Shown here: in pieces, positions 1 through 6,500 of the stretch
Numbering within the stretch: position 1 is the first letter of the stretch
How the letters are laid out: every line of letters starts with the position of its first letter
Source of the DNA: Flavobacterium sp.
Lineage (GTDB): Bacteria; Bacteroidota; Bacteroidia; Flavobacteriales; Flavobacteriaceae
Assembly: GCA_012032075.1 (NCBI GenBank)
Contig: JAAURU010000202.1
Location: 1 to 6,854, forward strand
Reading direction: 5' to 3'
DNA length: 6,854 nt
Notes under the pieces: model-generated
Seen by the model: only the letters and a program-made list of their open reading frames with translations
What the model was told of the DNA's origin: nothing
Databases searched by the model: none
Position numbers and translations under genes: made by a program

Positions 1-1604
1 GTTTCCTTATCTGCCAACTGGATGTGGCCTTGTAAAAATGAAGGAGAAGACGCACGTTTGTACGAAGCGGTAGAAGCTTGTTCGGAATTTGCAATCGAAT
101 TAGGAATCAATATCCCAACAGGGAAAGATTCGCTTTCTATGAAGCAAAAATATCCAAATGAGGAAGTTATTTCTCCTGGAACGGTAATCATTTCTGCTGC
201 AGGAAATTGTAATGATATTACTAAAGTAGTCGAACCTGTTTTCCAAAAAGACAGAGGTTCAGTGTACTATATTAATTTATCTCAAGATGAATTCAAATTG
301 GGTGGCAGTTCATTTGCTCAAACTCAAAATAAAATTGGTACAAAAACACCAACAATCAAAGATTCTACTTTCTTCAAAAAAGCATTTAATACCATTCAAG
401 AAGCTATAAAATCAGATTTAATTGTTGCTGGACACGATATTGGAAGTGGAGGTTTAATCATAACTTTACTAGAAATGTGTTTTGCCGATGTAAATGTTGG
501 TGCTACATTAGATTTTAGTTCTTTTACCGAAGAAGACTTAGTAAAAATCCTTTTTGCAGAAAATATTGCAGTTGTTTTACAAGCTAAAGACGATACTAGT
601 TTCGAAAAAGCATTTGAAGGTATTGAACTATTCAAATTAGGAAATGTTACTAATTCTCCTAGTTTGGAATTTGAAATTTGGAATTTGGACATTCGAAGTT
701 ATAGAGAACAGTGGTTCGAAACCTCTTTCCTACTCGACCAAAAACAAACCAAAAACGGAAAATCGTTAGAGCGTTTTGAAAATTTCGCTTACCAACCTTT
801 GTTATATACATTCCCAACGCACTTCACAGGATTAGCTCCTGTCACTTCGAGCGAAACTAGACCAAAAGCAGCCATTATTCGTGAAAAAGGAAGTAATTCA
901 GAGCGTGAAATGGCAAATGCGATGTATTTAGCTGGTTTGATGTAAAAGACGTGCACATGACCGATTTGATTTCGGGTCGTGAAACATTGGAAGACATTCA
1001 GTTCATTGGAGCTGTTGGAGGATTTTCAAATTCGGATGTATTAGGAAGTGCTAAAGGTTGGGCTGGAGCCTTTTTATACAACGAAAAAGCCAACACTGCT
1101 TTGAAAAACTTTTTCAAAAGAGAAGACACCTTATCGGTTGGAATTTGTAACGGTTGCCAGTTGATGATGGAATTGGAATTAATCAATCCAGACCATGAAG
1201 TACATGGAAAAATGCTGCATAATGAATCTCACAAACACGAAAGTGGCTTCACTTCGGTAACGATACAAGAGAACAATTCGGTAATGTTAAAAACCTTAGC
1301 AGGAAGTACTTTAGGCGTTTGGATTTCTCATGGAGAGGGAAAATTCAACTTACCATATAGTGAAGACAAATACAATATTGTTGCCAAATATGGTTACGAA
1401 AGTTACCCAGCCAATCCAAATGGTTCTGACTTTAACACAGCTATGATGTGTGATACAACAGGAAGACATTTAGTGATGATGCCACATATTGAACGTTCGA
1501 CTTTCCCTTGGAACTGGGCACATTATCCAAAAGACAGAAACGATAAAGTGTCTCCTTGGATTGAAGCTTTTGTAAACGCAAGAGAATGGATTGAGAAGAA
1601 GTAA
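1..1604 (+). CDS. purL: Phosphoribosylformylglycinamidine synthase (FGAM synthase), 3' part, with a 1-base frameshift
   Basis: This is the large single-chain PurL, which uses ATP and glutamine to convert FGAR to FGAM in step 4 of purine synthesis in the cytoplasm. The gene is open at the left edge: codons before the ATG at 22 read in frame (VSLSANWMWPCKNEGEDA), so that ATG is internal. About 535 residues are present of the roughly 1200-1300 usual for the family. The first part is the C-terminal AIRS-like synthase domain, with IPTGKDSLSMK and the GHDIGSGG motif. From about 868 the glutaminase (GATase1) domain begins at RPKAAIIREKGSN. Its nucleophile Cys is in VGICNGCQL (codon 1146-1148), and the His and Glu are in MMPHIER (from 1485). 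The frame breaks at the T run 936-938: one more T would turn AGLM-stop into AGFDVKDVHMTD, matching E. coli PurL AGFDAIDVHMSD. No alternative identity is likely. Whether the break is real or a sequencing error is not decided by the sequence. Confidence 0.95.
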
Positions 1605-1624
1605 TAATTTCTTTAATGATATAA

Positions 1625-1664
1625 AAAACAGCCTTAATTACTATAATTGAGACTGTTTTGTTTT
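1625..1664 (+). terminator. Rho-independent terminator after purL
   Basis: An inverted repeat starts 20 nt after the purL stop codon. Arm 1625-1640 pairs with 1644-1659, giving 16 pairs including one C/A mismatch and one wobble around a 3-nt loop (1641-1643). The T-rich 3' arm runs on into GTTTTGTTTT. The A-rich 5' side could let it work weakly in the other direction as well, although no gene faces it from the right. It separates purL from the amylase transcription unit. Confidence 0.8.
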
Positions 1665-1739
1665 GGAAATGTATATAATGAACCTTTCTAATATTTATTT
1701 CAATTACTAGGTCTGTTACTTTTTCTTGTTACAATAATG

Positions 1740-1756
1740 AGATTATATTATAATCT
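1740..1756. repeat. 17-bp palindrome in the purL-amylase spacer
   Basis: AGATTATA-T-TATAATCT is a perfect inverted repeat of 8-bp arms around one central T. It is flanked by two direct copies of CTTGTTA at 1725-1731 and 1755-1761, exactly 30 bp apart. It lies 145 bp or more upstream of the amylase start. It could be a protein-binding site, but AT-only palindromes arise easily in DNA this AT-rich, so function is only a suggestion. Confidence 0.35.
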
Positions 1757-1787
1757 TGTTAAATTTACTACATTTCAAATAAAACTA

Positions 1788-1809
1788 TAAACTATAACGT
1801 TATAGTTTA
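1788..1809. promoter_or_regulatory. Perfect 22-bp palindrome, candidate operator for the amylase gene
   Basis: The two 11-bp halves, TAAACTATAAC and GTTATAGTTTA, are exact reverse complements with no spacer. The centre reads TATAACGTTATA. A symmetric site with a central CG step is typical of LacI-family operators, a family that often controls sugar and starch genes. The left half is also partly repeated just upstream (AAACTATA at 1782-1789), which could extend the site. It lies about 53 bp upstream of the probable -7 element and 93 bp upstream of the start codon, a position that suits an activator or a distal repressor site. That it is a palindrome is directly seen; the regulator class is inference. 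Confidence 0.5.
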
Positions 1810-1861
1810 AATATCTCATTTACAGTTAGTATTCCAGTTTTTTTAAACTTTTCATATTGTC

Positions 1862-1869
1862 TATTTTTG
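1862..1869 (+). promoter_or_regulatory. Probable -7 promoter element of the amylase gene
   Basis: TATTTTTG matches the Bacteroidota -7 consensus TAnnTTTG exactly. It would place transcription initiation near 1875-1878, leaving a leader of about 25 nt. No clear TTTG -33 element is seen about 19 bp upstream, where there is a T run (1838-1844) instead. The leader (AAACAAACAAAAAATT before the ATG) has no Shine-Dalgarno sequence, which is normal in this phylum. Confidence 0.5.
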
Positions 1870-1901
1870 CAAACAAGCAAATTTAAAACAAACAAAAAAT
1901 T

Positions 1902-3412
1902 ATGAAAAAATTAATTATTATTGGAACAATACTCTTGTCTTTAAATAAATTAGTCGCTCAAAGTACAGATGTTATGCTTCAAGGATTCAACTGGGTTTCA
2001 TGGCAAAACACAAATGGATGGTATAATGTAGTGAACTCAAAAGCTACTGAATTAGAAACTGCTGGTTTTAAAGCAATATGGCTACCACCTCCAAGTAAAA
2101 CTGCTGATAATCCTGGTTATATTCCAACAATATGGTATGATTTGAATAACAAATATGGTACTCAAACACAATTAACAACATTAATTACCAATTTACATTC
2201 AAAAAACATAAAAGTTCTTGCCGACATTGTTATTAATCATAGAGGTGGTGCTACTACACCAATAGATTTTTCCACACCTTCTTGGGGAGCACCCAATCAA
2301 CTTTATTCAATTGTAAATAATGATGACTGTAATTGTGGAACTGGAGCTCCCGATTTTAATCCAGCAGCTTTTTAATTTAAAAAAGCCCAAACGAAACAGG
2401 TGGATTTGGTGCTGGAAGGGATTTAGATCATACTAATGTTGCTGTAAGAAATGGTATTAAAGATTGGATGAATTGGTTAAAAAATACTGTTGGTTTTGAT
2501 GGTTGGAGATATGATTTTGTACATGGATATGATCCTAAATATATTAAAGAATATAATACTGCTACAAATCCATACTTTTCTGTAGGAGAACTATTAGAAG
2601 GAGACAGACAACGTATTACAAACTGGTTAGACCTTACAAAAGATGGAAGTCCAGATGCTAATTCTAGTGCATTTGATTTTGCTACAAAAAACGCTTTACA
2701 AAATGCATTTAATGACAACAATCTAAGCTACTTAAGAGATAATAATGGAAATGCATCAGGATTAATTGGTTGGTGGTCAAGTAAAGCTGTTACCATATTA
2801 GACAATCACGACACTGGTTCTTTTCCTAATCAAGCGCATTGGGTTTTCCCAACGCAACATTTAGAAAAAGGATATGCTTATATTTTAACACATCCAGGAG
2901 TTCCTATGGTTTTTTGGGATCACTTTTTTGATTATGGTGCACCATTAAAAACTGCAATAACTAATTTAATGGCAATTAGAAAAAGAAATAATCTAAGTAG
3001 TACAAGTGCTTTAAATATAAATATTACGCAACAGAATTTGTATGCTGCAACAATTGATAATAGAGTTGCAATGAAAATTGGTTCTGGTTCATGGTCACCT
3101 TCAGGAACAGATTGGGCTTTAGCTGCTTCTGGAACAGATTGGGCTGTATGGGAAAAACCATCATTATTAAATACTGCTGGTTTTGAAAATACAAATTCAG
3201 TAATAAAATTAGTAGAAAATCCAGTAAAAGATATTTTAAAATTAGAAAAAGAAGTGAAAGACTTGAGTATTTATAGTGTTGATGGAAAATTAATTACACG
3301 ACAAAAAAATACGAGTTCAGTAAATGTACAAATATTGAATACTGGAATCTACTTACTTCAGTTTACAGATTTAGAGGATAAATCTGGATTTATTAAATTT
3401 ATTAAAAAGTAA
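1902..3412 (+). CDS. Secreted barley-type GH13 alpha-amylase with T9SS C-terminal domain, frame broken at 2369-2384
   Basis: This enzyme hydrolyses alpha-1,4 links in starch or glycogen outside the cell. Restored length is about 502 residues. Residues 1-20 are a signal peptide (MKKLIIIGTILLSLNKLVAQ). A GH13 (beta/alpha)8 barrel follows with all four family regions: DIVINH (108-113), GWRYDFVHGY with nucleophile D204, VGELLEG with acid/base E229, and LDNHDTGS with D303. The segments GWWSSKAVTILDNHD, GYAYILTHPGVP and TDWAVWEK resemble plant (barley) amylases. Residues from about 436 form a T9SS type A sorting domain (VENPVKDILKLE...IYSVDGKLI...GIYLLQF...FIKK). The frame is broken: removing one T from 2369-2373 and one A from 2379-2384 joins DFNPAAF to NLKSPNETGGFGAGRDLDHTN and restores frame. 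The two pieces otherwise read 1902-2375 and roughly 2381-3412. All catalytic residues survive, so the gene was recently or is still functional. It stands alone: no susCD-like or regulatory gene is in the window. Confidence 0.9.
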
Positions 3413-3500
3413 AACTTAGTTACATACATTATTTAACAATTTCAATGCAAAAATTTTTAATCTATATAAAACCCTAATTTAAAACTGGTTTATGTAACTA

Positions 3501-3535
3501 AAAAGCTCCAATCTAATGTGATGATTGGAGCTTTT
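3501..3535. terminator. Bidirectional hairpin terminator between the convergent amylase and sucD genes
   Basis: AAAAGCTCCAATC (3501-3513) and GATTGGAGCTTTT (3523-3535) are exact reverse complements, giving a 13-bp stem around a 9-nt loop. The A run on one side and T run on the other suit termination from both directions. It lies 88 bp after the amylase stop and 30 bp beyond the sucD stop, as expected for a shared terminator between facing genes. Confidence 0.85.
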
Positions 3536-3565
3536 GTAATATAAATATGTTTATTTTAAGAAATA

Positions 3566-4438
3566 CTATCCTAAAACTTCTTTTACTTTTTTACCTATTT
3601 CAGCAGGAGAATCTACAACGTGAATACCACATTCTCTCATGATACGTTTTTTAGCTTCAGCAGTATCATCTGCTCCACCAACGATTGCACCAGCATGACC
3701 CATTGTTCTTCCTTTAGGAGCTGTTTCACCAGCAATAAATCCAACAACTGGTTTACGGTTACCATCAGCTTTTACCCATCTTGCAGCATCAGCTTCTAAT
3801 TGGCCACCTATTTCACCAATCATGATGATGATTTTAGTTTCTGGATCATTCATTAATAATTCAACCGCTTCTTTTGTAGTGGTTCCAATAATTGGATCTC
3901 CACCAATTCCGATTGCAGTTGTAATTCCTAAGCCTTGTTTTACCACTTGGTCAGCAGCTTCATAAGTTAATGTTCCTGATTTAGAAACAATACCTACAAT
4001 TCCTTTTTTGAAAACAAAACCTGGCATAATACCTACTTTTGCCTCACCTGGAGTAATTACACCTGGACAGTTAGGTCCTACTAAACGACAATCTCTAGAT
4101 TGTATGTAAGCATAAGCTTTAATCATATCAGCAACTGGAATTCCTTCAGTAATACATATAATTACTTTAATTCCTGCATCGGCAGCTTCCATAATAGCAT
4201 CTGCAGCAAATGCTGGTGGAACAAATAAAATTGAAGTATCTGCACCTGCTTGATCAACAGCATCTTTTACTGTATTAAAAACTGGACGATCTAAATGTGT
4301 TGTACCTCCTTTTCCTGGAGTTACACCACCTACAACATTTGTACCGTATTCAATCATTTGAGAAGCGTGAAAAGTACCTTCACTTCCTGTAAAGCCTTGA
4401 ACTATTATTTTTGAATCTTTATTTACTAAAACACTCAT
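3566..4438 (-). CDS. sucD: Succinyl-CoA ligase (ADP-forming) alpha subunit
   Basis: With the beta subunit SucC (not in this window), it interconverts succinyl-CoA and succinate, making ATP or GTP in the TCA cycle. The 290-residue length is the family norm. The N-terminal CoA-binding Rossmann domain shows IIVQGFTGSEGTFHA (11-25) and VGGVTPGKGG (36-45), with LVGPNCPGVITPGE at 119-132. The C-terminal ligase domain has GIVSKSGTLTYE (149-160) and ends in the active-site loop GRTMGHAGAIVGG. H248 there is the phosphorylated histidine, equivalent to E. coli H246. The gene is intact, starts with ATG and stops with TAG. It is last in the minus-strand block, 89 bp after the NTF2-like gene, and a good -7 element in that gap suggests its own promoter. 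sucC is not next to it, unlike in many proteobacteria. Confidence 0.97.
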   Translation of the reverse strand: MSVLVNKDSKIIVQGFTGSEGTFHASQMIEYGTNVVGGVTPGKGGTTHLDRPVFNTVKDAVDQAGADTSILFVPPAFAADAIMEAADAGIKVIICITEGIPVADMIKAYAYIQSRDCRLVGPNCPGVITPGEAKVGIMPGFVFKKGIVGIVSKSGTLTYEAADQVVKQGLGITTAIGIGGDPIIGTTTKEAVELLMNDPETKIIIMIGEIGGQLEADAARWVKADGNRKPVVGFIAGETAPKGRTMGHAGAIVGGADDTAEAKKRIMRECGIHVVDSPAEIGKKVKEVLG

Positions 4439-4471
4439 GATATGATTATTATATTATTTTTAATTGTGTTG

Positions 4472-4479
4472 CAAAAGTA
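4472..4479 (-). promoter_or_regulatory. Probable -7 promoter element of sucD
   Basis: On the minus strand this reads TACTTTTG, an exact match to the Bacteroidota -7 consensus TAnnTTTG, 33 bp upstream of the sucD ATG. Initiation would fall near 4464-4467, giving a leader of about 25-30 nt. A T run rather than a clear TTTG lies at the -33 position. It implies that sucD can be transcribed independently of the upstream lpx/efp genes. Confidence 0.55.
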
Positions 4480-4527
4480 AGTTTTTTGTTAAAAAAACAG
4501 GAATTTTTTAAGTTTATTTTTCTAAAA

Positions 4528-4890
4528 TTATGCAGGTTGACTTATTTGATAACCTTTTATTAATTTACCGTCTTTAAATTCCCAAATAACAATAAATCGA
4601 GCAATAAACATTAACTCTTTTGGATTTTCAATTGTTGTTACCTTTTGATTGTATTTCACTACAACTTCATTACCTTCTTCAATCAAATGAGTAATCTCAA
4701 TATGTGAGCTGTTGTAATTTTGTTGTAATTCTTCAGCTATTTTTAAAATTGCCTCTTTTTGAAGCAATAGTAAACCATCTGAACTACTCCACTCTAAAAC
4801 GATGTCATCTTGTAAAAAAGTTTTTAATAATTCTACATTTCTAATTCCATCTTCAAGATAAAATTTCTGAATAAGCTCTTTATTTGTCAT
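4528..4890 (-). CDS. Small NTF2/SnoaL-like protein, function unknown
   Basis: The 120-residue protein has the layout of the NTF2-like (SnoaL-type) cone fold: N-terminal helices (MTNKELIQKFYLEDG... and ELLKTFLQDDIVLEW), a helix around KEAILKIAEELQQNY, then long strands (HIEITHLIEEGNEVVVKYNQKVTT, then MFIARFIVIWEFKDGKLIKGYQI). The closing pattern 'hydrophobic strand, EFKDGKLIKGY' is typical of the family. There is no signal peptide or membrane segment, so it is probably cytoplasmic. The family includes isomerases, hydrolases and non-catalytic binding proteins, and no catalytic residue set is recognisable here, so no reaction is assigned. Its ATG lies inside the end of the upstream lpxD-type gene (11-nt overlap, 4880-4890), which suggests translational coupling and co-expression with the lipid A gene. 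Family call is by pattern recognition only. Confidence 0.75.
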   Translation of the reverse strand: MTNKELIQKFYLEDGIRNVELLKTFLQDDIVLEWSSSDGLLLLQKEAILKIAEELQQNYNSSHIEITHLIEEGNEVVVKYNQKVTTIENPKELMFIARFIVIWEFKDGKLIKGYQISQPA

Positions 4891-5821
4891 TTTCTTTTAA
4901 TTTATCAAGTATTAGAGGTATTTTTTTAATATTAGCTAACTGCTTTAATTTTTCACGAGATTCTTCAATAGGTGTACCAAAATAAGTTTTTCCTCCTTCA
5001 ATCGATTTGGTAACACCCGTTTGTCCCATAACTACAGCTTTTGAACCAATTGTTATACCACTAGTAGTTCCTACTTGACCCCAAAGCGTAACCTCATCTT
5101 CTACAATTACACAACCAGCAATTCCAGTTTGTGCAGCAATTAGACATTTTTTTCCAATTACAGTATCGTGTCCTACGTGAACTTGATTGTCAATTTTTGT
5201 CCCTTCTCCAATGGTTGTATCTCCTGTAACACCTTTATCAATAGTACATAAAGCACCTATTCCAACATTATCTTGAACTACAACTCTACCACATGACAGT
5301 AATTGGTCAAAACCTTCTGGACGTTTTTTATAATAAAAAGCATCTGCTCCCAAAATGGTTCCAGCATGAATAATTACATTGTTACCAATGATTGTATTAT
5401 CGTAAATAGAAACATTTGAATGAATAATACAGTTTTTACCAATTTGTACATTATTACCTATGAAACAATTGGGCTGAATTACCGTTCCTTCTCCAACTGA
5501 AACGGAATTTGACATTGCAACATTTGAAGCTTGAAAAGGTTTAAAATACAGAGATAATTTATTAAAATCACGAAAAGGATCATCAGAAATTAATAATGCT
5601 TTGCCCTCTGGACAAACAACTTCTTTGTTAATTAAAACTATTGTAGCCGCAGATTCTAAAGCTTTGTCATAATATTTTGGATGATCTACAAAAACTATAT
5701 CACCTGCTTTAACCACATGAATTTCATTCATTCCTAGAACAGGAAAATCATCTTTACCAATGTATTTAGCATTAATAATAGAAGCAATATCTTTTAAATT
5801 ATGAGCTTTATTGAATTTCAT
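4880..5821 (-). CDS. lpxD: LpxD-type UDP-3-O-acylglucosamine N-acyltransferase (left-handed beta-helix)
   Basis: LpxD transfers a 3-hydroxyacyl chain from acyl-ACP to the 2-amino group of UDP-3-O-acyl-glucosamine in lipid A synthesis, in the cytoplasm. The 313-residue protein has the LpxD N-terminal uridine-binding domain (about 8-95: NLKDIASIINAKYIG...VVKAGDIVFVDHPKYY). A run of hexapeptide repeats follows (about 103-275: VSVGEGTVIQPNCFIGNNVQIG), then a short C-terminal helix. H218 in DNQVHVGHD aligns with the catalytic His of the family (E. coli H239). It is about 30 residues shorter than typical LpxD. Flavobacteria commonly have another lpxD beside lpxC and lpxA, so this copy, placed after efp, may be a paralogue with a different acyl or sugar substrate. 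The symbol is therefore tentative. The gene is intact, begins with ATG and overlaps the next gene by 11 nt. Confidence 0.82.
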   Translation of the reverse strand: MKFNKAHNLKDIASIINAKYIGKDDFPVLGMNEIHVVKAGDIVFVDHPKYYDKALESAATIVLINKEVVCPEGKALLISDDPFRDFNKLSLYFKPFQASNVAMSNSVSVGEGTVIQPNCFIGNNVQIGKNCIIHSNVSIYDNTIIGNNVIIHAGTILGADAFYYKKRPEGFDQLLSCGRVVVQDNVGIGALCTIDKGVTGDTTIGEGTKIDNQVHVGHDTVIGKKCLIAAQTGIAGCVIVEDEVTLWGQVGTTSGITIGSKAVVMGQTGVTKSIEGGKTYFGTPIEESREKLKQLANIKKIPLILDKLKENDK

Positions 5822-5838
5822 TTAAGTAGTGAGAGTAA

Positions 5839-5890
5839 TAGTGATTAGTAATTAGTAATTAGAAAGCTAGTCACTTTTTACTAATCACTA
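5839..5890. repeat. Heptad-repeat hairpin in the efp-lpxD spacer
   Basis: The 86-bp gap between the restored efp stop and the lpxD-type start holds 13-bp exact inverted arms (5839-5851 and 5878-5890) around a 26-nt loop. The left part is a tandem of a 7-mer: GTGATTA, GTAATTA, GTAATTA at 5841-5861. The right arm carries the same heptad on the other strand (AATTAGTGATTAGTAA when read on minus). On the minus-strand transcript this would form a long AU stem between efp and the next gene. It could attenuate, protect mRNA ends or be a dispersed intergenic repeat. It is not a classic terminator, since it lacks GC pairs and a following U tract. Confidence 0.6.
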
Positions 5891-5907
5891 ATTATTATTT
5901 ACTTTAT

Positions 5908-6466
5908 TTATACACGTTCCATGTATTTTCCTGTTGCTGTATCAATTTAATTTATCTCCTTCATTAATAAATAAAGGTACGTTTACAGAAGCACCCGTTT
6001 CAACAGTTGCTGGTTTAGTTGCATTTGTAGCTGTATTACCTTTCACACCTGGTTCTGTGTAAGTTACCTCTAAAATGACTGAAGCTGCCATATCTACTGA
6101 GAGCGGTAAATCGGTTTCAGTATTAATTTGAATCATTACATTTTCACCTTCTTTTAATAAATCTGGTGCATCTAATACATCTCTATTTAATGTAATTTGT
6201 TCAAAGGTTTCATTGTTCATAAAGTGAAAGCTATCACCTTCTGCATATAAATACTGAAAAGTATGTGTTTCCACTCTTACCACATCAATTTTATGTCCTG
6301 CTGAAAAAGTATTATCTAATACTTTTCCATTAGTTAAAGATTTTAATTTAGTTCTTACAAAAGCTGGTCCTTTTCCAGGTTTAACATGCAAAAATTCGAT
6401 AATTTTATAAATATCGTGATTGTATTTAATACATAGTCCGTTTCTAATATCTGAAGTACTTGCCAT
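5908..6466 (-). CDS. efp: Elongation factor P, frameshifted near its C-terminus
   Basis: EF-P binds stalled ribosomes and promotes peptide bonds at polyproline stretches. The start MASTSDIRNGLCIKYNHDIY is followed by the domain I loop VKPGKGPAFVR, whose K32 corresponds to the residue modified in many bacteria (E. coli K34). Domain II (about 65-125) and the C-terminal OB domain follow, with DLPLSVDMAASVILEVTYTEPGVKGN. As read, the frame stops at 5942 (174 residues, ending EGDKLN). The expected tail is present immediately after in another frame: DTATGKYMERV with a TAA at 5908-5910. Adding two A's on the minus strand, at 5951-5953 and/or 5946-5948, gives EGDKIKIDTATGKYMERV and a total of 186 residues, close to the usual 185-190. 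Thus the true extent is most likely 5908-6466. It lies 34 bp downstream of lpxA, probably in the same transcript. Confidence 0.93.
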
Positions 6467-6500
6467 TATTTATAATTTGATTTATTTTTTATTTTTTAAG

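Noticed and set aside
396..692. Open frame on the minus strand inside purL
   Set aside because: It is fully antisense to well-conserved PurL sequence, with no promoter and no recognisable protein features.
998..1186. Short minus-strand open frame in the purL glutaminase domain
   Set aside because: It is the antisense shadow of the conserved region around the catalytic cysteine.
2379..2385. AAAAAAG as a dnaX-like programmed -1 frameshift site in the amylase
   Set aside because: A -1 slip here leads to the wrong frame; the coding frame needs a +1 shift at this point, after another +1 shift just upstream. No stimulatory hairpin is evident.
2428..2721. Minus-strand open frame inside the amylase
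   Set aside because: It overlaps the catalytic regions of GH13 in antisense and has low-complexity, unfamiliar protein sequence.
4480..4498. T-run/A-run hairpin after the NTF2-like gene as a terminator
   Set aside because: The stem is A/T pairs almost only and overlaps the region upstream of the sucD promoter; such pairing is expected by chance in this AT-rich spacer.
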